Source of the DNA: Spirosoma oryzicola
GTDB taxonomy: Bacteria; Bacteroidota; Bacteroidia; Cytophagales; Spirosomataceae
Assembly: GCF_021233055.1 (NCBI RefSeq)
Contig: NZ_CP089541.1
Location: forward strand, 124,001 to 188,000
DNA: 64,000 bases
Reading direction: 5' to 3'
The stretch's first letter is position 1. Each line of letters begins with the position of its first letter. The notes below the pieces were generated by a model. It did no database searches. It was given only the letters and a program-made list of their open reading frames with translations, and had not been told where the DNA came from. Shown here one piece after another: positions 48,152 to 58,338 of this stretch. The position numbers and the translations under genes are program-made.

Positions 48152-48606
48152 CACATAACCAAACAATACAATGCAAAAACGTTTATTGGCAGACGTACTT
48201 TTTCTGCCTTTCCCCCAGAATTTACCGCTCCAGTTAATGGTATCTGGCAATCGAGATACCACTGATCATCGCGTCACCGATCCGCCTAGTCTGCCCGTGA
48301 AATCAACCTGTATTGGATAAGGTCCGCTTTGGCTGGAGTGAAACCCAGGGACTATTCCCGTGTGGCGACAAATTTTTAGCGCCAGACATTTTAAATAATC
48401 CCGACTCGCGGGTCTGACCAAACTCCACCGCCTTCGTTCGCAACTTTCTGGTACGCTGGAATTGCTGCGTCTATACGCCCCGAAGATCGCCATTGTAGTC
48501 GTCGATAAAGTTGATAAAAATTCATCGCAAGAGAGGGCATGCTGGCTAGTGACCAATGAATGCTGCGGTTCGCTGTAGCGCTTCTCGTGCATATACCCAT
48601 CATCAC
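48152..48606. other. Long leader region before susC
   Basis: A 49-codon frame (48171-48320, starting MQKRLLADVLF) is open but unlike any family. At its end the susC frame extends upstream to an ATG at 48556 (MNAAVRCSASRAYTHHH), which precedes the signal peptide. The region has no clear -7 element that I could find. Confidence 0.4.
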
Positions 48607-51600
48607 ATGAATAAATCTACTCCACAAGTTTTATCTACATTCATCGTCCACATCGCTTTATTGCTGATACTCTTTTCCACGCAGGTAATAGCCCAGAATC
48701 GGCTCCTCACCGGATCAGTTTCCAGCAAAGATGATAGTAAACCGCTTCCTGGTGCAAACATCATTGTTCAGGGAAGCAACATTGGTGCGCAAACCGATGC
48801 AGACGGAAAATTTTCGCTTCAAATACCACTGAACGCGACAAAACTGGTGGTTTCGTCCATCGGCTTTCTTAATCAGGAAATTTCTATTACCAACGCGGCT
48901 ACGCTGGCAATCACGCTGTCGGCAGATACCCGTCAACTGAGCGAAGTGATCGTTACGGGCTACTCCAGCGAGAGTCGAAAAGCGTTTACGGGCTCAGCAG
49001 CTAAAATCAACGCGACTCAATTAGAAAATCGACCCGCCCAAAGTCTTGATCAGTTGCTGGGCGGACAGGCGGCAGGGGTCAATATTGTCCAGCCGAGCAG
49101 CGCCCTCAACAACACGCCTGTTTTCCGAATTCGAGGCATAAATTCCATTACGTCCTCGGTGTATCCACTTTTTATCGTTGATGGCGTTACGGTTTTTACT
49201 GGCTCCGCAGGCGGTTCGGTAGGAAATAATCCCTTGTCGGACATAAATCCGTCGGATATCGAAACGATTGATATTCTCAAAGATGCTTCTGCCACGGCGA
49301 TTTACGGCTCACGAGCAGCCAATGGAGTCGTTGTAATCACGACGAAAAAAGGAAAAAAAGGGCGTACCAAAGTAAGCTATGATGGGTGGGTGAGTTTTAG
49401 CAAGCCTTTCAATCTACCAAAATTGTTAGCACCAGCGGACTACGTTGCGATAAAAAACGAAGCGCGGGTAAACGCCGGCCTATCTCCTGGTTTTGTGTTG
49501 GGTAAAAATGCCGACGGTAGTGAAATCGGGACTAACTGGTATGATGTAGCGTATCAGACGGGTGTTTCTCAAAATCACACCATCAGCATTTCGGGTGCCA
49601 ATGACGCGACCAGTTATTTTCTGTCGCTTAATCATTCCGATCAGAACGGTATTCTCCGCACGAACACGTTCAAGCGCGATGCCGCCCGTGTCAACCTAGA
49701 ACATACACTGACAAAAGGGATTCGAATCGGTACGAATCTTACATACAGTAAGTCCAGCAACGCGGGTCCTAACTCGGGAGCGATTGGGCCTAACTCCATT
49801 GCGTCATCGTCGGGGAATAGTGTCAATACGCAGTACATTGGTTTACAGCCACTTGCCCGAATGACGTATATTCTTCCGCCCAATGTCCCTGTCTACAATG
49901 TCAACGGTACGTACAATATCAACACGGCGAATGGTAATATCGGATACGGCCCGAACAGCTCGGCACTCGGTGTTTTTAACGCGTATAACCTGCAAACCAT
50001 TTTAGATCTGGACAAAAATACATCCGACAACAATACGCTGATCGGCAGCGTGTTTGCAGAAATTGAACTACTAAAGGATCTGAAACTAAAGACCGTTTAC
50101 GGCCTCGACAACTATGTGGTCGAAAACAAGGAATTCAGAAATCCGTACAGTGGAGATGGCTTCTCGACGAATGGTGTAGCGTCCAATTCCAACACGACTT
50201 ATTACCGCTCTAACTGGACAAACACGCTTTCCTACGGCACAACCTTTCGGGAAGACCATAATTTGCGAGTACTGATTGGGCATGAAGAAATTTACCGCAA
50301 AGTGGATGGATGGGGGGCTACACGAACCGGTCTGGCCGATCCGTTCTACACCAATTATCAGGGCGGTTTCACGACGATTACGCCAGCCGCAACTGTCTAC
50401 GCTGAAAATGGAATACGTTCTTTTTTCAGCAACGTGAACTACGATTACAAGCGCAAATACCTGTTTAGTTTCAACTTCCGTCGGGATGGGCTGTCCGCGT
50501 TGGCAGCGGGCAATAAATGGGGGAATTTTGGCGGAGGTTCCGTGGGCTGGAACCTGTCGGAAGAATTCTTTTACAAGCAAGCATCTCTGTCTCGGATACT
50601 GAACGATGTCAAAATCCGGGCCAGCTACGGTATTGTCGGCAACAGCAGCCTAAACGATTACGCAGCGCTGTCGCAGTTTAGCTCCGGCACCTACGCGGGG
50701 GTAGCCAGCCTGTTTTTCGGGCAAGCGGGTAACCCGGAGTTGCAGTGGGAAACAAGCAAAAAAATAGACATTGGCTTAAACCTGGGGCTTTGGAATAACC
50801 GCGTTACGCTGGAAGCGGATTACTACAAAAATACCATCGACGGGTTGATCCTAAACGCTCCTCAACCCTCTTCCAAAGGGATTCCTGGTAACTCGATTGC
50901 CGCCAACGTGGGATCGCTGTACAATCAGGGAATCGAGCTGGGGATCTCCGCTACCCTGCTTAACAAAGGAAAACTTGGTTGGAACGCCAATGTCAACATT
51001 GCCACTCTCGAAAACAAGGTTACTTCCTTGGGTACCGGGGGCGACATCTACCCGACGAACCTGAGCACATTTGGTATTCAGAACATTACGCGGGTTGGCT
51101 ATTCTGTTGGCTCAATTTTCGCCGTACCGACTGCGGGGATCAACCCTACCAACGGCAACAAGCTGTATATCAACCGAAACAACGAGACGGTTCAGTACAA
51201 TGCTGTTACCAAAAGCTTCTCGTATCTAGACGGTGGCCCCGCGCCGGTCATTGACAACTACGCAGACGGACGGATTCAAGGTCCATCCTTACCGACGTAT
51301 TACGGGGGCTTCAATAACAACCTGACGTACGGTCCGTTCGATTTGACCATTGGCCTTATTTTCTCAGGCGGCAACAAACTATACAACGGGACCCGGGCTA
51401 CGCTATCTGATCAGCGGTATTTCAACAACGGCACCTTTATCCTGGATCGCTGGACTACGCCCGGCCAGGTAACCGACATTCCGAAACTGGTTTGGGGGGA
51501 CAGCTTCACGGGCGGCTTCTCATCGGCCAACGCTACAAACGTTGAAGATGGCTCGTTTATCAAGCTCAAAAATGTTGCGCTGGGCTACCGTGTTCCCGTC

Positions 51601-51795
51601 GAACGCCTTGGTATTAATAAAGTCATTTCGTCGGCGCGGGCTTACGTTCAGGCGGCCAACGTGTTCACCATGACAAAATACACCGGCTCCGATCCCGAAG
51701 TATCCATCAACGGTAACTCGATCAATTCGGGCAAAGACCAGAATGTTCCGGTCAACGCATCTGTCTACACTATTGGCGTAAACATTGGCTTCTAA
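48607..51795 (+). CDS. SusC/RagA-type TonB-dependent receptor
   Basis: This outer-membrane importer (1062 residues) works with the SusD lid that follows. A signal peptide (ending QVIAQN) is followed by a carboxypeptidase-like CarboxypepD_reg domain (LTGSVSSKDDSKPLPGANI), a plug with ITGSAAKINATQLENRP-like residues and IRGINSITSS, VDGVTVFTGS and ATAIYGSRAANGVV, and a 22-strand barrel ending in GVNIGF. The ATG at 48607 gives a standard signal peptide; the upstream ATG at 48556 adds 17 residues and is discussed as a possible leader. The genes that follow point to a sulfonate or an amino-acid-like sulfur compound as ligand, not a glycan; no glycosidase is present. Confidence 0.93.
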   Translation: MNKSTPQVLSTFIVHIALLLILFSTQVIAQNRLLTGSVSSKDDSKPLPGANIIVQGSNIGAQTDADGKFSLQIPLNATKLVVSSIGFLNQEISITNAATLAITLSADTRQLSEVIVTGYSSESRKAFTGSAAKINATQLENRPAQSLDQLLGGQAAGVNIVQPSSALNNTPVFRIRGINSITSSVYPLFIVDGVTVFTGSAGGSVGNNPLSDINPSDIETIDILKDASATAIYGSRAANGVVVITTKKGKKGRTKVSYDGWVSFSKPFNLPKLLAPADYVAIKNEARVNAGLSPGFVLGKNADGSEIGTNWYDVAYQTGVSQNHTISISGANDATSYFLSLNHSDQNGILRTNTFKRDAARVNLEHTLTKGIRIGTNLTYSKSSNAGPNSGAIGPNSIASSSGNSVNTQYIGLQPLARMTYILPPNVPVYNVNGTYNINTANGNIGYGPNSSALGVFNAYNLQTILDLDKNTSDNNTLIGSVFAEIELLKDLKLKTVYGLDNYVVENKEFRNPYSGDGFSTNGVASNSNTTYYRSNWTNTLSYGTTFREDHNLRVLIGHEEIYRKVDGWGATRTGLADPFYTNYQGGFTTITPAATVYAENGIRSFFSNVNYDYKRKYLFSFNFRRDGLSALAAGNKWGNFGGGSVGWNLSEEFFYKQASLSRILNDVKIRASYGIVGNSSLNDYAALSQFSSGTYAGVASLFFGQAGNPELQWETSKKIDIGLNLGLWNNRVTLEADYYKNTIDGLILNAPQPSSKGIPGNSIAANVGSLYNQGIELGISATLLNKGKLGWNANVNIATLENKVTSLGTGGDIYPTNLSTFGIQNITRVGYSVGSIFAVPTAGINPTNGNKLYINRNNETVQYNAVTKSFSYLDGGPAPVIDNYADGRIQGPSLPTYYGGFNNNLTYGPFDLTIGLIFSGGNKLYNGTRATLSDQRYFNNGTFILDRWTTPGQVTDIPKLVWGDSFTGGFSSANATNVEDGSFIKLKNVALGYRVPVERLGINKVISSARAYVQAANVFTMTKYTGSDPEVSINGNSINSGKDQNVPVNASVYTIGVNIGF

Positions 51796-51816
51796 ATCCG
51801 TAACACACTTATTGTC

Positions 51817-53286
51817 ATGCTACTCCACAAAAAATTTACCCGCATTTTCAGTCAGTCCTTAACCGTATCGGCTCTTTCGGTATTGCTGTTTTCTGCCTGC
51901 CGCAAAGACATTCTGGATGCGGTTCCCGTGACCAGCATATCCAACGAATCGGCCTACAGTACGCCCGCTAAAATTCTAGCCCAGGTCAACGGCATCTATG
52001 CCCAGTTCGGCAGCGCATCGTATTACGGAGGACGGTTCATTGTTTTCAACGAACAGCGCGGCAATGAATTCAGCCAGAACGACGGAAATAACTCCACGGG
52101 AGCCAACGTCTGGAATCAGTCCATCTCAGCTTCAGGGGATTTTGTTAATGCGGTCTGGACCGCTGCGTACCGGACCATCAACTCTTCGAATCTGCTGATT
52201 GAAACGTTAGCTACGTCAACCGTTGTCCCAGACTCAGTCCGCAAAGGGTACATTGCCGAAGCCAAATTTTTACGGGCTTTCAGTTATCTGAGCCTAGTAC
52301 AAACCTACGCTAAACCGTTTGCGCAGAATAGCACCAGTCCGGCCTTACCGCTACGGTTAAAAGCCGAAACCTCAAGCAATAACAATGACTTGGCGTTCAG
52401 TAGTGTAGCGGACATCTACGGACAAATTATCAAAGACTTGAACGAGGCCGAAGCCGATTTGCCAACCGCGTATTCAACGGCGATTTTAAACGCGTCCAGG
52501 GCACACAAAGCGTCAGCTATTGCACTAAAAACCCGAGCCTACTTGATCAAAGGCGATTATGCAGGTGTCGTGACGGAAGCAGCTAAATTAGTGTCTGCGT
52601 CAACTCCGTTTCAATATTCCGCTGGAACGGTGACGCATCGGTTAGAGACTAATGTAGCAACGGTATTTGGCGGCTCTTATCTGGGTAACGAAGCAATCTT
52701 TTCCATTCCGTTTGTCAATCCAGCGGAAGCGCCTGACCTACAAAGCGCACTGGCGGCCAACTACCTGACGCCGGTTATTTATCTGAATCCAACGGGTATT
52801 GTGTCTGACCCGGTTTTTTCGTCAGCTACGTCGGCAGATGCCCGAAAAAACTTGCTTGCTACAAACGCAACGGGGCAAAAGCTACTGAAAAAGTTTTCTA
52901 AAAATTCCGCGCCCTATACGGACTTTATTCCTGTGATCCGCTACGCCGAAGTACTGCTCAACTACGCGGAGGCCGCAGCGCAAACGGGCGATCTGAACAA
53001 GGCAACCGCCCTGCTTAGAGCCGTTCGTAATCGATCCGACGCAGGTTTTACGTTTACAACGGGGATCGGATCGAAAGACGAGTTGGTCAGCACCGTACTG
53101 AACGAACGCCGGATCGAATTACTGGGAGAAGGCTTCCGAACCTCCGATCTGCTCCGACGTGTACAACCGCTTCCTGCCAAGACGGGCAATGCTGGTACAG
53201 CTCCGGAAGTAGCGCCAACGGCTGGCAATTACGTATGGGCGATCCCCAGTGGTGAACTCGCTTACAACACATTAGCGCCCCGCTGA
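51817..53286 (+). CDS. SusD/RagB-type surface lipoprotein
   Basis: The 489-residue ligand-binding lipoprotein caps the SusC barrel. The signal ends FSACRKD, with the Cys as the acylation site. TPR-like helices (about 100-200) with AEAKFLRAFSYLSLVQTY and the C-terminal RagB domain with IRYAEVLLNYAEAA, NKATALLRAVRNRSD, and NERRIELLGEGFRTSDLLRR are typical. The gene starts 21 bases after susC, so both are translated from one mRNA. Confidence 0.95.
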   Translation: MLLHKKFTRIFSQSLTVSALSVLLFSACRKDILDAVPVTSISNESAYSTPAKILAQVNGIYAQFGSASYYGGRFIVFNEQRGNEFSQNDGNNSTGANVWNQSISASGDFVNAVWTAAYRTINSSNLLIETLATSTVVPDSVRKGYIAEAKFLRAFSYLSLVQTYAKPFAQNSTSPALPLRLKAETSSNNNDLAFSSVADIYGQIIKDLNEAEADLPTAYSTAILNASRAHKASAIALKTRAYLIKGDYAGVVTEAAKLVSASTPFQYSAGTVTHRLETNVATVFGGSYLGNEAIFSIPFVNPAEAPDLQSALAANYLTPVIYLNPTGIVSDPVFSSATSADARKNLLATNATGQKLLKKFSKNSAPYTDFIPVIRYAEVLLNYAEAAAQTGDLNKATALLRAVRNRSDAGFTFTTGIGSKDELVSTVLNERRIELLGEGFRTSDLLRRVQPLPAKTGNAGTAPEVAPTAGNYVWAIPSGELAYNTLAPR

Positions 53287-53369
53287 TCAGACGCAAACAT
53301 TACGCCGATTTTTTATCATCTGCCTGGCTGCACCGGCCAGTGGCCTGACCAAATACTCCATTCAATCCT

Positions 53370-55097
53370 ATGAAACGTACAACGTTTATTCCACTTTTCC
53401 TTGCTCTTCCTTTGCTGACGTTAGGCAAAGGTCCCGGCGATGGATCAAAACCCGCCAAAGAAAGCGCGGATAAGATTTTTGTCAATGGTACCATCATTAC
53501 CGTTGATGCAAAAAATTCGACGGCGCAGGCGGTAGCTGTAAAAGCCGGAAAAGTCCTGGCGGTTGGTTCCATTCGTGATATCAACAAACTCAGAGATGCG
53601 GGTACAGTCGTCGTTGACCTCGGCGGTAAAACCGTTATTCCGGGCTTTATCGATGGTCACAGTCATTTCATGAGTCTTGAATGGACACAAACAGCCAATG
53701 TAGCAGCCCCACCTGTGGGTACGGTTAAAACCATCGCCGATATTGTTAGCGAGCTAAAAAAATACAAAGCCGAAAAAAACATCCCCGACGGGGCCTGGAT
53801 TCGGGGATTTGGCTATGATGTGGACCAACTAGCCGAGAAACGTCACCCAATCAAAGAAGATTTAGACGGAGCTTTTCCCAACAACCCGGTTGTCATTACG
53901 CACGTGTCCGGGCATATGTCGGTCGCCAATTCGGCTGCGTTGAAAGCGTCGGGTATAGATAGCACCACCAAAGATCCTGCCGGGGGAATTATTGTTCGGA
54001 AAGACGGCTCCAATGAACCGGCGGGCTTGCTCCAGGAGAAGGCGCAGTACAGCGTCCGGCTGAAAAACGCCAACGCAACGCCTTCGTTGGATGATCAGTT
54101 AAAGGTTCTTCACGATCAGCAGCTTTACTACGCCAGTCAGGGAATTACGACTGCACAGGATGGCAGCACAAGTTTCGAATCGCTGCAACTGCTCAAGCAA
54201 GCTGCGAATAAAGGGAAGTTGTTTATCGATATTGAAACGTTACCCTCCTACGGTATTATCGATAAAGTGTTAGGCAACCCTGATTTCACGTACGGCACGT
54301 TGACCAATCACTTAAAACTTAACGGCTTCAAGTTTATGTCCGATGGGTCGCCCCAGGGCAAAACAGCCTTTTTTGGCCAACCGTATTTAACCAAAGTACC
54401 GGGCTGTGACGCGGAAGTCTGTCGGGGCTTTCCCGTAACGTCGCAGGAGCAGTTTAACGAAGCCGTGCTAAAGGGTTTTAAAAACAACATTCAAACGTAC
54501 GTCCACTGCAACGGTGATGCCGCCATCGACATGTACATCGAAGCGGTTGAAAACGCTAACCGGGTGTTAGGAACTACCAGCACCAACCGTCGCCCTGTAG
54601 TAATTCATTCGCAGTTTGTTCGGCCCGACCAGCTCGATAAGTACAAGCAGTTGGGCATGTTGCCCGCCTGCTTCACCAACCACACGTTTTTCTGGGGCGA
54701 TGTTCACGTACAGAATCTGGGCGAAAAACGCGCTTTCTTTTCGAGTCCACTGAAAACGGCGCTTAAAAAAGGGATCATTGCGACGAACCATACCGATTTC
54801 CCCGTAACGCCGGTCAACCAACTGTTTTTGTTGTGGTCATCTGTCAACCGGCAATCGCGCTTGGGACGAACGATTGGCCCCGACGAGCGATTGACGCCCA
54901 TCGAAGGCTTACGAGCCGTAACGATCAACGGAGCGTATGAATATTTCGAAGAAAAAACCAAAGGCTCGATTGAACCCGGCAAGCTGGCCGATCTCGTGGT
55001 TCTTTCCGATAATCCGCTAACCATCGACCCGCTGAAAATCAAAGACATTGTGGTGTTGGAGACAATCAAGGAAGGAAGCACGATTTACAAGCGATAA
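53370..55097 (+). CDS. Amidohydrolase family protein, YtcJ-like, exported
   Basis: A signal peptide (about 1-19) is followed by a metal-dependent amidohydrolase_3 fold of 556 residues. Motifs are DGHSHF (metal HxH), the ITHVSGHMSVANS region, HCNGDAAID, HSQFVRPDQ and NHTDFPVTP (metal Asp), with the closing GSIEPGKLADLVVL. The family cleaves amide or N-acyl bonds, and the signal peptide puts it in the periplasm. In this locus it could deacylate or hydrolyse an N-substituted sulfonate after uptake by SusCD; that is inference. It starts 83 bases after susD. Confidence 0.88.
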   Translation: MKRTTFIPLFLALPLLTLGKGPGDGSKPAKESADKIFVNGTIITVDAKNSTAQAVAVKAGKVLAVGSIRDINKLRDAGTVVVDLGGKTVIPGFIDGHSHFMSLEWTQTANVAAPPVGTVKTIADIVSELKKYKAEKNIPDGAWIRGFGYDVDQLAEKRHPIKEDLDGAFPNNPVVITHVSGHMSVANSAALKASGIDSTTKDPAGGIIVRKDGSNEPAGLLQEKAQYSVRLKNANATPSLDDQLKVLHDQQLYYASQGITTAQDGSTSFESLQLLKQAANKGKLFIDIETLPSYGIIDKVLGNPDFTYGTLTNHLKLNGFKFMSDGSPQGKTAFFGQPYLTKVPGCDAEVCRGFPVTSQEQFNEAVLKGFKNNIQTYVHCNGDAAIDMYIEAVENANRVLGTTSTNRRPVVIHSQFVRPDQLDKYKQLGMLPACFTNHTFFWGDVHVQNLGEKRAFFSSPLKTALKKGIIATNHTDFPVTPVNQLFLLWSSVNRQSRLGRTIGPDERLTPIEGLRAVTINGAYEYFEEKTKGSIEPGKLADLVVLSDNPLTIDPLKIKDIVVLETIKEGSTIYKR

Positions 55098-55148
55098 CTC
55101 CGGCGATACGCGTCGCTTATTCATGACTTTGTTAACCTGCAAGTAAAA

Positions 55149-56315
55149 ATGACCTTAGCAAAAATTACCACCGTACCTATTCGTACTACGCAACGTGTGG
55201 CGGAAGTAGCCTGGTTTGACGATATCATTGGGGGAGATACTGAGTATCTGGGTGTGCTGGACAACACCCGCCGAAGCAGCTTTGCCCATTGCAAAGACAT
55301 CGCGCTGGGAGCCGAGAAGCTAGGCTTCAGTACCATTTTATTTCCGACTGCCTACACCGTCGGGCAAGATCCGCTAACTTTTGCCGCCGGTATTGCTCCG
55401 CTGACCAGTGCTATAAATTTATTGGTAGCCATCCGTACCGGCGAGTTTCATCCACCCATGCTGGCTCGGGCACTGGCTTCGCTTGACCACATGCTCAACG
55501 GACGATTGATCTTAAATATTATCAATTCCGACCTTCCCGGCTTGCGCGAAGATCCGGTTCTTCGGTACCAGCGGTGCGCCGAAACCATCGAAATCCTGAA
55601 ACAGGCCTGGACAAAGGATCGGATCAACCATCGGGGTAAATTATACCAGTTCGATTTACCCGCTGATCCCGTAAAACCTTACCAGCAGAACGGTGGACCA
55701 CTGCTTTATTTTGGTGGCACCTCCGATGGCTCACGCGATGTGTGCGCGCGGTATTGCGATGTTTTTCTGACCTGGCCCGAGTCGGAAGAAAGTATGTACG
55801 CAACGCTTCAGGACATGACAGCACGGGCAGCACGCTACGGTCGAAAAATTGATTTCGGTTTACGTATTCACGTCATCGTTCGGGAAACAGAAGCCGAAGC
55901 GCGGGCGTATGCCCGACGCCTGATGTCAAAATTTGACGAACAGCGAGGAGCCGAAATCCGGGCGCGGGGCGAAGATTCCCGGTCACTGGGCGTACTCCGA
56001 CAGGATCAGTTGCGCGAAACCGCCAACATTGACGGTTACGTTGAAGACATTCTCTGGACCCACATCGGAAAGGTGTTTTCGGGTTGCGGGGGCGGTTTGG
56101 TTGGGAGTGCCGATCAGGTCGTTGCCAAGCTTAACCGGTACATCGATATGGGGTTTCGCTCGTTTATTTTCTCGGGTTTTCCGCTTCTTGAGGAGGCAAA
56201 CTACTTCGCCAAACTGGTCCTCCCCCGCCTGCCGAATGTATCGATGCCTGCCTTACAGGGCCGCATTGCAGCAGACGCCCCTGTTACCCCACTGACAACG
56301 GCTGAACTGGTATGA
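55149..56315 (+). CDS. LLM-class flavin monooxygenase, alkanesulfonate monooxygenase-like
   Basis: The 388-residue TIM-barrel enzyme resembles SsuD: SFAHCKDIALGAEKLGFSTILF at the N-terminus, then VAIRTGEFHPPMLARALASLDHMLNGRLILNIINSD (FMN and Arg-rich site), FGGTSDGSRDVCARYCD and the C-terminal FIFSGFPLLEEANYFAK, which is a good SsuD signature. SsuD uses FMNH2 and O2 to cleave alkanesulfonates into an aldehyde and sulfite in the cytoplasm. The reductase partner (SsuE) is not adjacent. The stop overlaps the permease start by 4 bases. A related function on other sulfur compounds is possible. Confidence 0.88.
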   Translation: MTLAKITTVPIRTTQRVAEVAWFDDIIGGDTEYLGVLDNTRRSSFAHCKDIALGAEKLGFSTILFPTAYTVGQDPLTFAAGIAPLTSAINLLVAIRTGEFHPPMLARALASLDHMLNGRLILNIINSDLPGLREDPVLRYQRCAETIEILKQAWTKDRINHRGKLYQFDLPADPVKPYQQNGGPLLYFGGTSDGSRDVCARYCDVFLTWPESEESMYATLQDMTARAARYGRKIDFGLRIHVIVRETEAEARAYARRLMSKFDEQRGAEIRARGEDSRSLGVLRQDQLRETANIDGYVEDILWTHIGKVFSGCGGGLVGSADQVVAKLNRYIDMGFRSFIFSGFPLLEEANYFAKLVLPRLPNVSMPALQGRIAADAPVTPLTTAELV

Positions 56316-57760
56316 CAACAACGACCCTTGAAAAAGAGCCTGTGGTGATGAAACGGGAAATCGGTCTGCTCGACGCGACGCTACTCGCAGCAGGCGGCAT
56401 GATCGGTTCCGGAATCTTTATCGTCAGTGCCGATGTCATACGGAACGTTGGTTCGGCGGGATGGCTTATTGCCGTATGGATCATTGGGGGTTTCATGACC
56501 CTCATAGCAGCCGTTAGCTACGGCGAACTTAGCGGTATGTATCCCAAGGCAGGAGGCCAGTACGTATACCTCAAAGAAGCGTATAATCCGCTGATTGCTT
56601 TCCTGTACGGCTGGAGCTTATTTGCTGTTATTCAGACGGGAACCATTGCTGCGGTAGGCGTTTCGTTTTTTAAGTTCCTGGCTTATTTTGTACCCGCTGT
56701 TAGTGAAGACGTTGTTTTGTTTTCGCTCGGACAATTTCATATTTCGCCCGCCCAGCTTCTGGCGATTGGGGTAATTTTTTTGCTGACCTATATCAATACC
56801 AAAGGTGTAAAAGGTGGAAAAATCATCCAGACAACATTTACCGCCACCAAAGTACTGAGCATTATTGGTTTAATTGGATTTGGGCTGTTCTACCTAAAAC
56901 CAGATGTCTGGGCAAGCAACTGGACCAATGCCTGGCACTTACAACGGCTCGGGCGTGATGGCTCGGTTGATATGTATCTGGGTATCCCAGCCCTTGGTGG
57001 CGCTATCGCGGCTGCCCTGACCGGTACCGTGGTTAGTTATGATGCCTGGAACAATGTGACGTTCGTAGCGGGTGAAATCAAAAATCCACGCCGAAATATT
57101 GGCCTGAGTTTACTGCTGGGCACATTGTTGGTCACTGTACTGTACGTATCGCTCAACGTCATGTTTACGGCTGTGTTACCACTGTCCGACATTGCCGGTG
57201 CCGAAAAAGACCGGGTGGGTATTACGGCGGCCCAGGCGATTTTTGGTCAGGCCGGTACCGCTGTCATCGCTATCACCATCCTGATTGCTACGTTTGGCTG
57301 TAACAATGGCCTGATTCTGGCCGGAGCAAGGGTCTATTACAGCATGGCTAAAGACGGTTTATTCTTTCAGAAAACGGCTCACCTGAACAAACACGCCGTT
57401 CCCGAATTCGCCTTGTGGATTCAGGCTGTTGTCGCTTCGTTATTGTGTTTAAGTGGTCGCTACGGCGATTTGCTGGATATGATCTCGTTTGTTGTCGTCT
57501 TGTTCTACATTCTGACGATCTGGGGAATATTTATACTGCGCCGGAAACAACCCCACATCGAACGGTCGTACAAGGCGTTTGGCTACCCGGTTTTGCCGGC
57601 GTTATACATTCTGATGGGTAGCTTATTCTGTGGCCTACTGATCATTTACAAACCAACCTATACCTGGCCGGGGCTTCTCATTGCGCTTCTTGGTGTGCCA
57701 ATCTATTATTGGTTGGTCAGGCAAAATCACGTAGAAATTAATGAACGTACACCCTTATAG
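56312..57760 (+). CDS. APC-family amino acid permease
   Basis: The 482-residue inner-membrane transporter has about twelve helices with the family opening LLDATLLAAGGMIGSGIFIVS, the KGVKGGKIIQTTFTATK loop and VVSYDAWNNVTFVAGEIKNP. APC permeases carry amino acids or amines by proton symport or exchange. In this locus a zwitterionic amino-sulfonate such as taurine or cysteate would fit, as inference. Its start overlaps the monooxygenase stop by 4 bases, and its end overlaps the cytochrome gene by 20. Confidence 0.9.
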   Translation: MTTTTLEKEPVVMKREIGLLDATLLAAGGMIGSGIFIVSADVIRNVGSAGWLIAVWIIGGFMTLIAAVSYGELSGMYPKAGGQYVYLKEAYNPLIAFLYGWSLFAVIQTGTIAAVGVSFFKFLAYFVPAVSEDVVLFSLGQFHISPAQLLAIGVIFLLTYINTKGVKGGKIIQTTFTATKVLSIIGLIGFGLFYLKPDVWASNWTNAWHLQRLGRDGSVDMYLGIPALGGAIAAALTGTVVSYDAWNNVTFVAGEIKNPRRNIGLSLLLGTLLVTVLYVSLNVMFTAVLPLSDIAGAEKDRVGITAAQAIFGQAGTAVIAITILIATFGCNNGLILAGARVYYSMAKDGLFFQKTAHLNKHAVPEFALWIQAVVASLLCLSGRYGDLLDMISFVVVLFYILTIWGIFILRRKQPHIERSYKAFGYPVLPALYILMGSLFCGLLIIYKPTYTWPGLLIALLGVPIYYWLVRQNHVEINERTPL

Positions 57761-58337
57761 TGTCTGGCTGGCAGGCGTCTTCGCGCTGCTGACTTTAGAC
57801 AGTTGTTTTCAGGCAAACGGGCAAGACCACCTCTCCCATCCGGTCGTCATTACTGATACACTACCGACTCGCTTTGGCATCGGGCGACTAGCCACAGCAG
57901 CCGAAATTGCACGGCTTGATATCGATGTGCGTCCTAACGGAAAAGGCTTACCCGCCGGACAAGGGAATTCCGCCACGGGCAAACAAATTTTCGCCACCAA
58001 ATGCGCAGCCTGTCACGGAACCGGGGGCGTAGGGGGTCCAAATGGCTCACTGGTCACGTCGACCAATCCGGACCGGAAACGACCCGAGAAAACCATCGGA
58101 AATTATTGGCCGTATGCCACAACCGTATTTGATTACATCCGTAGGGCGATGCCATTTAGCCAGCCGGGTTCGCTCACCAACGAAGAGGTTTACCACCTGA
58201 CAGCCTATTTGCTACAGGCGAATGGCATTATCGACGAAAAAGCCGTCATCAACGCGCAAACGCTTCCTCGTGTGGTCATGCCCGCTCAGAAGCTGTTCGT
58301 CCCCGACAACCGCAAAGGTGGGCCAGAAATAAAGTAA
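57741..58337 (+). CDS. Exported c-type cytochrome (sulfite dehydrogenase partner)
   Basis: A signal peptide (about 1-28) leads to a mature 170-residue monoheme cytochrome c with C88-A-A-C91-H92 in KCAACHGTGG and a distal Met in the AMPFSQPG stretch. It resembles SorB/SoxD-type electron acceptors. The gene starts within the end of the permease and ends 1 base before the sulfite dehydrogenase, so it very probably accepts electrons from that enzyme and passes them to the respiratory chain. Confidence 0.88.
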   Translation: MNVHPYSVWLAGVFALLTLDSCFQANGQDHLSHPVVITDTLPTRFGIGRLATAAEIARLDIDVRPNGKGLPAGQGNSATGKQIFATKCAACHGTGGVGGPNGSLVTSTNPDRKRPEKTIGNYWPYATTVFDYIRRAMPFSQPGSLTNEEVYHLTAYLLQANGIIDEKAVINAQTLPRVVMPAQKLFVPDNRKGGPEIK

Positions 58338-58338
58338 A

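Noticed and set aside
48171..48320. 49-codon frame between the structured leader and susC
   Set aside because: It has an ATG but no family resemblance or codon pattern that sets it apart; left as part of the leader region.
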